From positions 1 through 54,903 of the forward strand of contig NZ_JAVXKG010000023.1 of the NCBI RefSeq assembly GCF_036647415.1: a stretch of DNA of 54,903 nt, in the 5' to 3' direction. Numbering within the stretch: position 1 is the stretch's first letter; each line of letters begins with the position of its first letter. The notes under the pieces are model-generated. The model saw only the letters and a list, made by a program, of their open reading frames with translations, had not been told where the DNA came from and made no database searches. Below, piece by piece: positions 32,859 through 41,922 of this stretch. Made by a program: the position numbers and the translations under genes. The DNA comes from Empedobacter sp036647415 (GTDB lineage: Bacteria; Bacteroidota; Bacteroidia; Flavobacteriales; Weeksellaceae).

Positions 32859-34502
32859 TTATTTTGATTCGACAAAAATATCTCTCCATTTGTTTAATCG
32901 TTCACTAATTCTCCACTTAAAATTGGGTAAATAACGTATTTCATCTGGAAATTGTGATAAAGGATACATTTTTCCATCAGATTTTATGCGACATGCAACC
33001 AATTCTACATCTTTACCAACAACATCAACTTCTATAATTCCACAATACGAAATATTAGCACCATAACGTTCTTTCTTTTTCGTTTTGGCATCTGTATCGT
33101 CCATATAAGTTAGTGCAACAGCATTTTCTTCTACATTTACAAAATCAATTTTATCATCATGAAATAATACTGTTAAATATTTCCCTTTTATTTGATGAAA
33201 TTCATTGTCGATCAAAGAATCTACTTTAGCAATTACAAAAGCATTATTAAACACCTTTAATGAATCCATTTTATTGGTTTTCATATTGGTATATACTTCC
33301 ATATAATCTCCAGTCACTTGATTATCTCCTGACCAAAGTATTGGATCTTTGTAAAATTGCATGATTCCTTTTGTTTGATTAAAAACCAAAGAATCTGCTT
33401 TTCCATTTGCATTCGATTTATAGAAACGTGCTTTATGAAAAGCTTTTATAAACGAAGTAGAATCTACATCGTGACGTTTTACAGCCAACAAAGTATCCGC
33501 ACTTATATATAAAGAATCTTTATCAAAAGCCTTTACTGCGTAAGCATTTTTGGTTACATAAGCTGAGTCTAAATAACGAAAAGCTTCACCATAATCTCCA
33601 CGTAAAAAACGTTTTTCTTTTGGATCATCTAAAAAAACATCACCTTCTCCTTTTCCAAAACCAGTTTTATCATTAAAATATAATTTCTTAGCAGTAAGTG
33701 TTTTATCTTGATAGTATACTTTCGAATTATTTCTTAACCAAGCTTCTCCTGTTTTTTTATTAAAATCACCATCAGATGTAATAATATATTGAGAAGGATC
33801 ATTGCGACGTGTTATTTTAGAATAATCTCGGAAAGTTGTAATTCCAGTCAAATCATTCGTTGTCATTTTCCTAGAATAAATCGTATAATCTTTATTCGTA
33901 ATGAAAACCTCTGATCCAAAATTTGCAGATTTTGATTTGATATTGTACACAACATTTCGTCCTTCGACCAATGTTCCATCAGATCCAATCGTTTTATATG
34001 TATCGTTAACAATAATATTTCCTGTTAAACGCTCATAAATTATTTTTTCTGAACTAATTTGCTGTGTTGGTGTCTTAACTTCAACTTTTCCAATTCCTGT
34101 CGCTATTTCAGTTGTTTTATTATATTCCATATAATCAGCTGTAATACGAGAACCTGGATCTGTTAATACAACATTTTTGAACGCTTTTGCGATAGTTGTA
34201 TTCCCATCATATTCCATTTTATCAGCTGTTATTGTTTTGTCTTTACTCACCAAACGAGCATTAGACCATACAACAGTCAAATTTTTATCTTGGTATAAAA
34301 CAGCACTATCCGCATAAACCAAATCACCTTTGTACTCGATAACAACGTTTCCAGTTAAAAACTGATTTCCTTCATATTTCTTAGGATCACGCTCTATTAA
34401 ATCTGCGTGCTGAAGTTTAGCTTTTACTTTTACGGATTTCTGTTGTGCAAATAAACTTATCGTTAAAAGACAAGTTAAGAGTATTGAAATTTTAAATTTC
34501 AT
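32859..34502 (-). CDS. OstA/LptA-like periplasmic protein
   Basis: 547 residues with a signal peptide (ends LFAQQ) and repeated OstA beta-jellyroll units: LTGNVVIEYKGDLVYADSAVLY, TADKMEYDGNTTIAKAFKNVVL, ITADYMEYNKTTEIATGIGKVEV, and similar blocks down to ITSDGDFNKKTGEAWLRNNSKVYYQDKTLTAKKLYF. The OstA fold, as in LptA and the LptD N-terminus, carries lipopolysaccharide across the periplasm. This protein has many more repeats than E. coli LptA and is not a barrel protein, as is usual for the Bacteroidota OstA-like protein. It lies 18 bp after the Fur-family gene. Confidence 0.9.
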   Translation of the reverse strand: MKFKISILLTCLLTISLFAQQKSVKVKAKLQHADLIERDPKKYEGNQFLTGNVVIEYKGDLVYADSAVLYQDKNLTVVWSNARLVSKDKTITADKMEYDGNTTIAKAFKNVVLTDPGSRITADYMEYNKTTEIATGIGKVEVKTPTQQISSEKIIYERLTGNIIVNDTYKTIGSDGTLVEGRNVVYNIKSKSANFGSEVFITNKDYTIYSRKMTTNDLTGITTFRDYSKITRRNDPSQYIITSDGDFNKKTGEAWLRNNSKVYYQDKTLTAKKLYFNDKTGFGKGEGDVFLDDPKEKRFLRGDYGEAFRYLDSAYVTKNAYAVKAFDKDSLYISADTLLAVKRHDVDSTSFIKAFHKARFYKSNANGKADSLVFNQTKGIMQFYKDPILWSGDNQVTGDYMEVYTNMKTNKMDSLKVFNNAFVIAKVDSLIDNEFHQIKGKYLTVLFHDDKIDFVNVEENAVALTYMDDTDAKTKKKERYGANISYCGIIEVDVVGKDVELVACRIKSDGKMYPLSQFPDEIRYLPNFKWRISERLNKWRDIFVESK

Positions 34503-34520
34503 TTCAATTGTTAGCTTGTA

Positions 34521-34976
34521 TTATGACTTGTTTTTTTTTGTTCCGTAGAAATACAACGAGTGATTATCAATTTTGATATCAAAAACTTCTTCAATCGTTT
34601 GTTTAATTATTTGAATTCGAGGATCACAAAATTCCAATACTTCTCCTGTATCAGATAAAATAATATGATCGTGATTCTTATCAAAATAAGATTTTTCATA
34701 ATGAGCTTGTTGATCTCCAAACTGATGTTTACGTACCAATTTAGCATCCATTAACAACTCAATTGTATTATATAAAGTAGCACGGCTAACGCGATATTTC
34801 TTGTTTTTCATTTTGATATACAACATATCTATATCAAAATGATCATCTGTAAAATAAATCTCCTCTAAAATAGCGTAACGCTCAGGTGTTTTACGATGTC
34901 CCTTATCTTCCAAGAAATTCGTAAACACTTGTTTTACTACCTCATAATTACTTGATTTTACTGATTCCTCTGTCAT
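34521..34976 (-). CDS. Fur-family transcriptional regulator (without structural zinc cysteines)
   Basis: 151 residues. The DNA-binding part has GHRKTPERYAILEEIYFTDDHFDIDMLY and the recognition helix KKYRVSRATLYNTIELLMDAKLVRKHQFG; the metal-binding half is AHYEKSYFDKNHDHIILSDTGEVLEF. Odd: the paired CxxC motifs that hold structural zinc in Fur, PerR or Zur are absent (the usual ICxxCG position reads ILSDTG and a single Cys is in EFCDPRI), so metal use is through histidines and acids. First gene of the operon leading to the OstA-like protein. Iron, peroxide or zinc sensing cannot be told from sequence. Confidence 0.92.
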   Translation of the reverse strand: MTEESVKSSNYEVVKQVFTNFLEDKGHRKTPERYAILEEIYFTDDHFDIDMLYIKMKNKKYRVSRATLYNTIELLMDAKLVRKHQFGDQQAHYEKSYFDKNHDHIILSDTGEVLEFCDPRIQIIKQTIEEVFDIKIDNHSLYFYGTKKNKS

Positions 34977-35141
34977 ATAAAAAATTTGTGTAAATATAAG
35001 GATTAATAATTTATCAAATCAACGATATCTTTCCTAAATATTACTAAAATTCTATTATCTGATAACATAATTCTATAATAAAGTATAATTCAACAACAAA
35101 AAAATTAAGGTAAATATATTTTATCCTTTACGTACAAAGTT

Positions 35142-35149
35142 TAACTTTG
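35142..35149 (+). promoter_or_regulatory. Candidate -7 box of the helicase gene (TAACTTTG)
   Basis: Exact TAnnTTTG match ending 6 bases before the helicase ATG at 35156. The expected transcription start would lie at or immediately before the start codon, implying a leaderless or nearly leaderless mRNA. Confidence 0.5.
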
Positions 35150-35155
35150 CACACG

Positions 35156-37495
35156 ATGGAAGAAAATTATTTGGAAAAACTGAACGAACCGCAGCGATTG
35201 GCTGTAGAAGCTACTGAAGGACCAGTTATGGTGATTGCAGGTGCGGGTTCTGGAAAAACGAGAGTTTTAACATATCGAATTGCACATTTACTACACAAAG
35301 GTGTAGATGCTTACAATATATTGTCTTTAACATTTACCAACAAAGCGGCTCGTGAAATGAAAGAGCGTATTGGTACTGTTGTGGGTGATTCTAATGCAAA
35401 AGCCCTTTGGATGGGTACCTTCCACTCTGTTTTTGCGCGTATTTTGCGTGTAGAAGCTCCACTTTTGGGTTATCCATCAGATTTTACAATTTACGATCAA
35501 CAAGATGCTGTTTCGGTGATGACGAAAATTATCAACGAGATGAATCTGGATAAAGATATTTACAAAGCCAAACAAGTCTTAGGTCGTATTTCTCAATACA
35601 AAAATAATTTAATCACAGTTCGTGCTTACCATAATAATCAAGCTTTAATAGAAGCTGATAATGAAGCGATGAAACCTCGTATGGGCGATATTTACAGAGC
35701 TTATGTAGACCGTTGTTTCAAATCTGGCGCAATGGATTTTGATGATTTGTTATTGCGTACAAACGAAATTTTGACTCGTTTTCCTGAAGTTTTAGCTAAA
35801 TATCAAGAACGTTTCAAATACATCATGGTAGATGAGTACCAAGATACCAATCATTCACAATATTTGATTGTGAAAGCTTTGGCTTCTCGCTACGAAAATC
35901 TTTGTGTTGTTGGAGATGATGCGCAGTCTATTTATGCGTTTCGTGGAGCAAATATTCGTAATATTTTATCATTCAAAACAGATTATCCTGACGCAAAATT
36001 ATATCCATTAGAGCAAAATTATCGTTCGACACAAATGATTGTTGAAGCTGCTAATCAAATCATTAAACATAATCAAGACCAGATTGAAAAAAATGTTTGG
36101 ACATCTAATGAAACAGGTGAAAAAATAGCTATTTACCGTGGTCTTTCTGATGCTGATGAAGCGAGATATATTGCAACGCAGATTTGGGAAAGACAGATAA
36201 ATGAACATCTACAACCAAAAGATTTCGCTATTCTATATCGTACAAATGCGCAATCTCGTGCGTTAGAAGAAGCTTTACGCAAAAGAGGTATTAGTTACCG
36301 TGTTTTTGGTGGAACATCTTTCTATCAGCGAAAAGAAATAAAAGATATGGTTGGTTATATGCGTTTATTAATCAATCAAAATGATGAAGAAGCTTTGTTG
36401 CGTACCATTAATTATCCGGCAAGAGGAATTGGTCAAACAACAATTTCTAAATTATTAGTCGCTGCAGATCAATATCAAATGTCTTTGTTTTCTTTGTTAG
36501 AAAACATTGCGATGTATGCGCCAAATATCGGAATTAATGCAGGTACAGCCAATAAACTGAACGATTATGTGTTGATGATAAAACGTTTTCAAGTCATGTT
36601 AAAATCACATGATGTGTACGAAGTTACGATGGAAATGGCCAAAACAACGCAATTGTTGAATGCATTAAAAGAAGACTCTACACCAGAAGGAGTTTCACGA
36701 TTAGAAAATGTACAAGAATTGTTAAACTCAATTCAAGGTTATGTTGAAGAACAAAGACAATTAGACGAAGGAGATTCATCTCTTGGTGGTTTTTTAGAAA
36801 ATATTGCACTTGCAACGGATGCCGATAACGAAGATGATGATAACAACAAAGTAAATTTGATGACCGTGCATTTAGCAAAAGGACTTGAATTTCCTATTGT
36901 ATTTATAGCTGGTTTAGAAGAAAATTTATTTCCGTCTATGATGAGTGTAAACACGCGTGCAGAACTTGAAGAAGAACGACGTTTGTTTTATGTAGCGTTA
37001 ACGCGCGCAGAAAAAGTAGCTTATATGACGTATTCTGTTTCTCGTTTTCGTTGGGGAAAAATTATTGATTGTGAACCTTCTCGATTTTTAGAAGAAATTG
37101 ACGACGATTTCTTAGACTGGAAAAATCTAAATATTTCGGCAAGAGCGTCTAATAATAGTGGTTTATCCGCAGATTTATTTGGAGATGAACCTACTCCACA
37201 ACAATATCAACAACGAGAAAAAGCTGTACCTAGACAAAATCCTAGAGCGAGAGTTGAACCAGCTCAGCCAAAAGCAAATTTCAAACCTGTTGCAACGACT
37301 AAAAGTTCTGGAAATAATCTTGCAAATTCACAAGGATTAGAAGTTGGTCAAGTGGTTGTTCATGATCGATTTGGTAGAGGAATTGTAAAAGATTTACAAG
37401 GCGAACCAAGTGATATGAAAGCTGTAATTCACTTTGATAATGCTGGTGAAAAGAAATTATTATTAAATTTTGCGAAATTAAAAATAATACGATAA
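35156..37495 (+). CDS. pcrA: UvrD/PcrA-family 3'-5' DNA helicase
   Basis: An SF1 helicase of about 779 residues for repair and replication restart. Motifs in order: LNEPQRLAVEATEGPVMVIAGAGSGKTRVLTYRIA (Q-motif and Walker A, about 30), LSLTFTNKAAREMKERI (Ia), YIMVDEYQDTNHSQY (II, about 224), VVGDDAQSIYAFRGA (III), LEQNYRST (IV), NLMTVHLAKGLEFPIVFIAG (V) and EEERRLFYVALTRA (VI). The C-terminus VGQVVVHDRFGRGIVKDL is a PcrA Tudor-like domain used for contact with RNA polymerase. I use ATG 35156; the in-frame TTG at 35147 overlaps the promoter box. Followed by a strong terminator. Confidence 0.96.
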   Translation: MEENYLEKLNEPQRLAVEATEGPVMVIAGAGSGKTRVLTYRIAHLLHKGVDAYNILSLTFTNKAAREMKERIGTVVGDSNAKALWMGTFHSVFARILRVEAPLLGYPSDFTIYDQQDAVSVMTKIINEMNLDKDIYKAKQVLGRISQYKNNLITVRAYHNNQALIEADNEAMKPRMGDIYRAYVDRCFKSGAMDFDDLLLRTNEILTRFPEVLAKYQERFKYIMVDEYQDTNHSQYLIVKALASRYENLCVVGDDAQSIYAFRGANIRNILSFKTDYPDAKLYPLEQNYRSTQMIVEAANQIIKHNQDQIEKNVWTSNETGEKIAIYRGLSDADEARYIATQIWERQINEHLQPKDFAILYRTNAQSRALEEALRKRGISYRVFGGTSFYQRKEIKDMVGYMRLLINQNDEEALLRTINYPARGIGQTTISKLLVAADQYQMSLFSLLENIAMYAPNIGINAGTANKLNDYVLMIKRFQVMLKSHDVYEVTMEMAKTTQLLNALKEDSTPEGVSRLENVQELLNSIQGYVEEQRQLDEGDSSLGGFLENIALATDADNEDDDNNKVNLMTVHLAKGLEFPIVFIAGLEENLFPSMMSVNTRAELEEERRLFYVALTRAEKVAYMTYSVSRFRWGKIIDCEPSRFLEEIDDDFLDWKNLNISARASNNSGLSADLFGDEPTPQQYQQREKAVPRQNPRARVEPAQPKANFKPVATTKSSGNNLANSQGLEVGQVVVHDRFGRGIVKDLQGEPSDMKAVIHFDNAGEKKLLLNFAKLKIIR

Positions 37496-37501
37496 CATCA
37501 T

Positions 37502-37534
37502 AAAAAGACACTTCTATTGAAGTGTCTTTTTTAT
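37502..37534 (+). terminator. Intrinsic terminator of the helicase gene
   Basis: AAAAAGACACTTC pairs with GAAGTGTCTTTTTT and ends in T residues, 7 bases after the stop codon. Confidence 0.9.
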
Positions 37535-37705
37535 TTTAAATCAATTAGTTAGTCATATTCATTTAAATAATAAAATTAATATAGTAACAACATCACTATA
37601 AAGAAAATACTCTACTCTATTATTTAAGATTCATTTTTAATACGTCTTTATTAAAAATATTTTAGCATTTTAGCACAAATTAAACACTAAAACACTTTTT
37701 TACAC

Positions 37706-39172
37706 ATGGACGAAATTATTCACGCCGTCAACGGTTATGTCTGGTCTTATGCATTAATAGGACTTTGCGCAATAACAGGTATTTACTTTTCTATTCGAAC
37801 AGGATTTTTACAAGTCGTTTATATCAAAGATATGGTTCGCTTACTTTTTAGTGGTGAAAAATCGGACAAAGGAATAACTCCTTTTCAAGCTTTTTCTTTG
37901 GCTATTTCTGGTCGTGTCGGAACAGGAAATATAGTTGGTGTAGCTACCGCTATTGCAATGGGCGGGCCTGGCGCAATTTTCTGGATGTGGTGTATTGCAT
38001 TCTTAGGAAGTGCTTCTGCATTTATAGAATCTACTCTAGGACAAGTTTACAAACAAGAAATTGATGGAGAATATCGTGGTGGACCTTCATATTATATAGA
38101 AAAAGGGTTAGGTATAAAATGGTACGCCGTTTTATTTGCTGTAATTACAATTCTTAGCTGTGGATTATTGTTACCAGGAATACAATCAAACAGTATTTCT
38201 TCTGCTTTGAATAATGCCTTTCAAATTCCGAGTTTAAATTTTATTGGATTTGAAATTAATTTAGTTGGAATCGCAATTATTTCTTTATTAGGTTTAATTA
38301 TTTTTGGAGGAGTAAAACGTTTGGGACAAGCATCAGAATTCATTGTTCCTTTTATGGCAGGCGCTTACATTCTTATGGCTTTAGTAATTATTGGTATGAA
38401 TTTTAGCGAAATTCCATCTGTTTTGAAATTAATATTTTCTTCAGCATTCAATCAAGAATCTCTTTACAGTGGAGTTTTTGGTTCTGCCATTGCGTGGGGA
38501 ATAAAACGTGGAATTTACTCAAACGAAGCAGGTCAAGGAACAGCTCCACATGCAGCCGCAGCGGCAGAAGTTTCGCATCCAGCACAACAAGGTTTAGTAC
38601 AAGCATTCTCTGTTTATATTGATACTTTATTTGTGTGTACGGCAACTGCTTTTATGATTTTGTTTACAGGAAAATACAATGTAAATCATCCAACAGAAGC
38701 AAATAAATTTATTACAGAAAATTTACCAGGAACAGATTATACAGGCTTTACACAAGCAGCCGTTTCTAATCATTTTCCAGCTTTTGGAGATAGTTTTGTT
38801 GCAATTGCGTTATTCTTTTTCGCTTTTACTACTATTATGGCTTATTACTATTATGCTGAAACAAATATTATGTACATTTTTAAAGATGGGAACAAAAAAT
38901 TATATGTTTGGTTATTGCGTATTGGCTTTTTATTAGCAACTTATTACGGCACAATAAAAACAGCGGAAACAGCTTGGGCAATTGGTGATATAGGTGTTGG
39001 ACTAATGGCTTGGGTAAATATTATTGCAATTTTATTATTGAGTAAAACAGGACTGAAAGTTTGGAAAGATTACAAACAAAAACGTGAAAAAGGAATTGAA
39101 AATCCTGATTTTAATCCATCTGAAATTGGAATTAAAAATGCAGATTTTTGGGATAAAAAATATTCTAAATAA
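37706..39172 (+). CDS. Alanine/glycine:cation symporter (AGCS family)
   Basis: An inner-membrane transporter of 488 residues with about 11 TM helices. TPFQAFSLAISGRVGTGNIVGVATAIAMGGPGAIFWMW and the segment GIKRGIYSNEAGQGTAPHAAAA followed by AEVSHPAQQGLVQ are family signatures (AGCS/DagA). It imports alanine or glycine with Na+ or H+. Only the C-terminal about 40 residues are charged and cytoplasmic. The gene stands alone, with a bidirectional terminator after it; the 170 bases upstream are AT-rich and without a recognisable promoter box. Confidence 0.95.
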   Translation: MDEIIHAVNGYVWSYALIGLCAITGIYFSIRTGFLQVVYIKDMVRLLFSGEKSDKGITPFQAFSLAISGRVGTGNIVGVATAIAMGGPGAIFWMWCIAFLGSASAFIESTLGQVYKQEIDGEYRGGPSYYIEKGLGIKWYAVLFAVITILSCGLLLPGIQSNSISSALNNAFQIPSLNFIGFEINLVGIAIISLLGLIIFGGVKRLGQASEFIVPFMAGAYILMALVIIGMNFSEIPSVLKLIFSSAFNQESLYSGVFGSAIAWGIKRGIYSNEAGQGTAPHAAAAAEVSHPAQQGLVQAFSVYIDTLFVCTATAFMILFTGKYNVNHPTEANKFITENLPGTDYTGFTQAAVSNHFPAFGDSFVAIALFFFAFTTIMAYYYYAETNIMYIFKDGNKKLYVWLLRIGFLLATYYGTIKTAETAWAIGDIGVGLMAWVNIIAILLLSKTGLKVWKDYKQKREKGIENPDFNPSEIGIKNADFWDKKYSK

Positions 39173-39174
39173 CA

Positions 39175-39210
39175 CAAAAAAAGCCTCTAAAATATTTAGA
39201 GGCTTTTTTA
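39175..39210. terminator. Bidirectional terminator, AGCS / OsmC genes
   Basis: AAAAAAGCCTCTAAA pairs with TTTAGAGGCTTTTTT between convergent genes, with A/T runs on both sides. Confidence 0.9.
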
Positions 39211-39219
39211 TGGATATTA

Positions 39220-39627
39220 TTATGGAGCAACAAATTCTATTGTTGTTTCAATTTCATGACCACGTTCTAAGATTTTATGAATAGGACATGAATTCGCTAC
39301 CTTTAATAATCTTGTTTGTATTTTTTCTTCGAAATTCCCTTCAATTTTTATATGACGTTGAAATTTGATTGGTTCTGTTGTTGTTACTTCAAAATTCACA
39401 TCAACCTCAACTTTTTTATAATCAAACTCCTTGAAATTCATATACATTTGCAGTGTAATAGACGTACAAGATGCAAGTGACGCACCAAGTAATTGACTTG
39501 GTTTTGGAGCTGTGTCTAAACCTCCTTTATCTACTGGCTCATCTACAATAAATTGATGATTTCCTACATCAATATTCGAAATATAATTCTTATCCGTCGA
39601 TACGGATATTGCATTTATAGTATTCAT
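39220..39627 (-). CDS. OsmC-family peroxiredoxin-like protein
   Basis: 135 residues of the general OsmC type (not Ohr). The redox cysteines are C54 in GASLASCTSITLQMYM and C114 in ANSCPIHKILERG. PKPSQLLGASLASCTS is the usual family motif. It reduces hydroperoxides through a Cys pair or acts on small thiols; its exact substrate is unknown. The second OsmC-superfamily protein of the window (with Ohr at 11102-11521). Follows the pirin gene by 15 bp in a two-gene operon, a frequent pairing for quercetin or redox-related pirins in Bacteroidota. Confidence 0.93.
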   Translation of the reverse strand: MNTINAISVSTDKNYISNIDVGNHQFIVDEPVDKGGLDTAPKPSQLLGASLASCTSITLQMYMNFKEFDYKKVEVDVNFEVTTTEPIKFQRHIKIEGNFEEKIQTRLLKVANSCPIHKILERGHEIETTIEFVAP

Positions 39628-39642
39628 TTTTTATTTTATTTA

Positions 39643-40554
39643 TTAATCCTTTTTTTCGCCTCCACTAGGTCTTGCATTAATTTGCGCTGGTGGAATTGGA
39701 ACATAATCATCATCTTCTGGCACCTTAGGAAACTTGTGATTAATCCAATCTTGTTTTGCTTTTTCTATTTTTTCGCTAGAAGAACTTACAAAATTCCAGA
39801 AAATAAAACGTTCTTCTGGTAATGCATCTCCTCCAAAAATATAAACTGTTGTTCCAGCTTTCATTTCAAATTCACAAAGTTTTGCATCTTTTGCAACTAA
39901 CAATTGTTTCGTTCCATAAGTTTCTCCTCCGTCTACAATTTCTCCTTCTAATACATATAATGCAGATTCTCCGTATAAATCTTTACCAATTGAAAGATTA
40001 AAATCATTTTCTGCTTTAATTTCAATAAGATATAGCGGAGAGTATACTGGTACAGCAGATTCATGTTCTCTAAATTTACCTGCAATTAATCTATATTGAG
40101 CATTTTCGTCCGACCAAGTAGGTAATTTATCTTCTGATACATGTACAAAACTTGGCTCTATATCTTCTAGTTCTTTTGGTAAAGCAACCCAAATTTGCAA
40201 ACCATGCATTGTTTTTTCTGTAACACGTAAATAATCTGGTGTTCTTTCGGAATGTACTACACCTTTTCCTGCTGTCATCCAGTTTACTGCACCAGGTTTT
40301 ATTTCTAGTTTAGTTCCCAAACTATCGCGGTGCATTACAGCTCCCTCAAACAAATAAGTTAACGTTGATAAACCGATGTGTGGATGAGGACCAACATCAA
40401 GGTTTTCGTAATCTTTCAATTTTGTTGGTCCCATGTGATCGATAAATACAAATGGTCCGACATGTCTTTTTTGACGAAAAGGTAATAATCTACCTACTAA
40501 AAAATTGCCTATATCAGCTGCTTTTTCTTCTAATATTAATCCTACGTTTGACAT
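39643..40554 (-). CDS. Pirin-family protein
   Basis: A bicupin protein of 303 residues. The metal ligands match human pirin almost position for position: H57 and H59 in GPHPHIGLSTLTYLFEG, H101 and E103 in GVVHSERTP. The C-terminal cupin has SALYVLEGEIVDGG and the pirin_C region ending EERFIFWNFVSSS. Pirins can be quercetin dioxygenases, or metal-dependent redox sensors; activity here is not proven. First gene of the pirin-osmC pair, with a separate terminator from porV just upstream. Confidence 0.94.
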   Translation of the reverse strand: MSNVGLILEEKAADIGNFLVGRLLPFRQKRHVGPFVFIDHMGPTKLKDYENLDVGPHPHIGLSTLTYLFEGAVMHRDSLGTKLEIKPGAVNWMTAGKGVVHSERTPDYLRVTEKTMHGLQIWVALPKELEDIEPSFVHVSEDKLPTWSDENAQYRLIAGKFREHESAVPVYSPLYLIEIKAENDFNLSIGKDLYGESALYVLEGEIVDGGETYGTKQLLVAKDAKLCEFEMKAGTTVYIFGGDALPEERFIFWNFVSSSSEKIEKAKQDWINHKFPKVPEDDDYVPIPPAQINARPSGGEKKD

Positions 40555-40611
40555 TTTATTTTTTTATAAAATTAAATTTAAGTTTGGTTTTAAAACTTGA
40601 CATAAGTTAAT

Positions 40612-40648
40612 AAAAAAAAGAGGTTAACCAATGGCAAACCTCTTTTTA
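40612..40648 (-). terminator. Intrinsic terminator after porV
   Basis: AAAGAGGTT (ending 40625) pairs with AACCTCTTTTT (40637-40647); on the minus strand followed by a T run. It ends the porU-porV transcript before the pirin gene. Confidence 0.85.
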
Positions 40649-40668
40649 TGATAATTTTTAACTATATT

Positions 40669-41892
40669 TTAATAATCGTAATTATTTTGTGTTTCTCCAC
40701 CGAAATTCCAAGCAATACCAAAACGCAATGTATTTTCTAATGCATTGTTTGTGTCTGACATTGGAATTAAGTATGATGCGTTAAATGCAAAAGCATTGTA
40801 TTTAAGTCCCAAACCTAATGTAAGATGTTGACGATCTCCTTTCATTGGGCTTTCGTGGAAATAACCTGCACGTACAAATAATGCATCGTTATAAGAATAT
40901 TCCGCACCAATAGAGTACGCAATTTCTTTTAACTCTTCGCTTCCTCCTCCTGGTGCATCACCAAAAGAACCAAACATACTCTCCATAACTCCTTTATTAG
41001 GAATATCTCTTACAACTTCATATGTTCCGTCTTCTTTTTCCTCTACTCTAACGTCTGGTGTAGGCACTAATAATTTAGAAAATTCTGTTGTAATTCCTAC
41101 TTTATTGTAATCATCAAACTTGAAATCATAACCAACTCCCAAACGTAATGTTGTTGGTAAGTATGATGCATTATCTTCTGAATTTGAATAGTCTAATTTT
41201 GGACCAATGTTAGAAATTTGGAAACCTCCACGTAATTTTCCTTCGAAGTTATTGGTATCCATTGTTTCAGATTGGTAATAACCAGCTAAATCTACAGCAA
41301 ATGTGTTAGCAGCTTGTACTGTACCATCACTAATTCCGTTGAATAAATCTGAACGAATAAAACGTCCTGTTACAGCCATCGAGTAATTATCTGTTAAGCG
41401 TAAACCATACGATAAGTCAATAGAGAATTCGTTTGGTTTTGCCATTCCATTAGATACAATTTCATTGTTTACACCAAGACTATTTAGTTCGATTTCTCCC
41501 ATATTAAAATAGTAGATACTCGCACCTAATGTACTACGCTCATCTTGTCCTAAAAATGTGTAATACGTTGCATTTAATAAGAAAACATCGCTTGTTAACG
41601 AAGTCATATAGGGTGTATACGAAAAGGCTACTCCCGAATAATCTTGTGCAAATGAATATTTTGCAGCATTCCAGAATTGAGAATAATTATCAGCAGATGT
41701 CGCAACACCTTGATCTCCTAAACCTCCTGCGCGTGCGTCTGGAGAAATTCTTAAGAATGGAGCTCCAGTCAAAATTGGATTTGGAAGTTTTAATTCATCT
41801 TTCAAAGCACTTTCTGCTTCTGCCTGTGTACTATATTGTGCATACGAAAAAGCCGATGCTAAAATCAATAAGCTTGCGGTAATTTTTTTCAT
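40669..41892 (-). CDS. porV: Type IX secretion outer-membrane protein PorV (LptO)
   Basis: 407 residues, FadL-like barrel with signal peptide (ends AFSYAQ). It begins LPNPILTGAPFLRISPDARAGGLGDQGVATSADNYSQFWN, the PorV signature, and ends in ...TLRFGIAWNFGGETQNNYDY. PorV shuttles T9SS cargo with C-terminal sorting domains from the SprA translocon to the PorU sortase. It lies directly after porU (30-bp gap) on the same strand, the standard flavobacterial order, with gldJ divergent. No anomalies. Confidence 0.97.
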   Translation of the reverse strand: MKKITASLLILASAFSYAQYSTQAEAESALKDELKLPNPILTGAPFLRISPDARAGGLGDQGVATSADNYSQFWNAAKYSFAQDYSGVAFSYTPYMTSLTSDVFLLNATYYTFLGQDERSTLGASIYYFNMGEIELNSLGVNNEIVSNGMAKPNEFSIDLSYGLRLTDNYSMAVTGRFIRSDLFNGISDGTVQAANTFAVDLAGYYQSETMDTNNFEGKLRGGFQISNIGPKLDYSNSEDNASYLPTTLRLGVGYDFKFDDYNKVGITTEFSKLLVPTPDVRVEEKEDGTYEVVRDIPNKGVMESMFGSFGDAPGGGSEELKEIAYSIGAEYSYNDALFVRAGYFHESPMKGDRQHLTLGLGLKYNAFAFNASYLIPMSDTNNALENTLRFGIAWNFGGETQNNYDY

Positions 41893-41922
41893 TCGTTTAT
41901 TATTGATTATATAAATTTATTA

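Noticed and set aside
35147..35155. TTG start for the helicase
   Set aside because: It overlaps the TAACTTTG promoter box; ATG at 35156 gives the normal family N-terminus.
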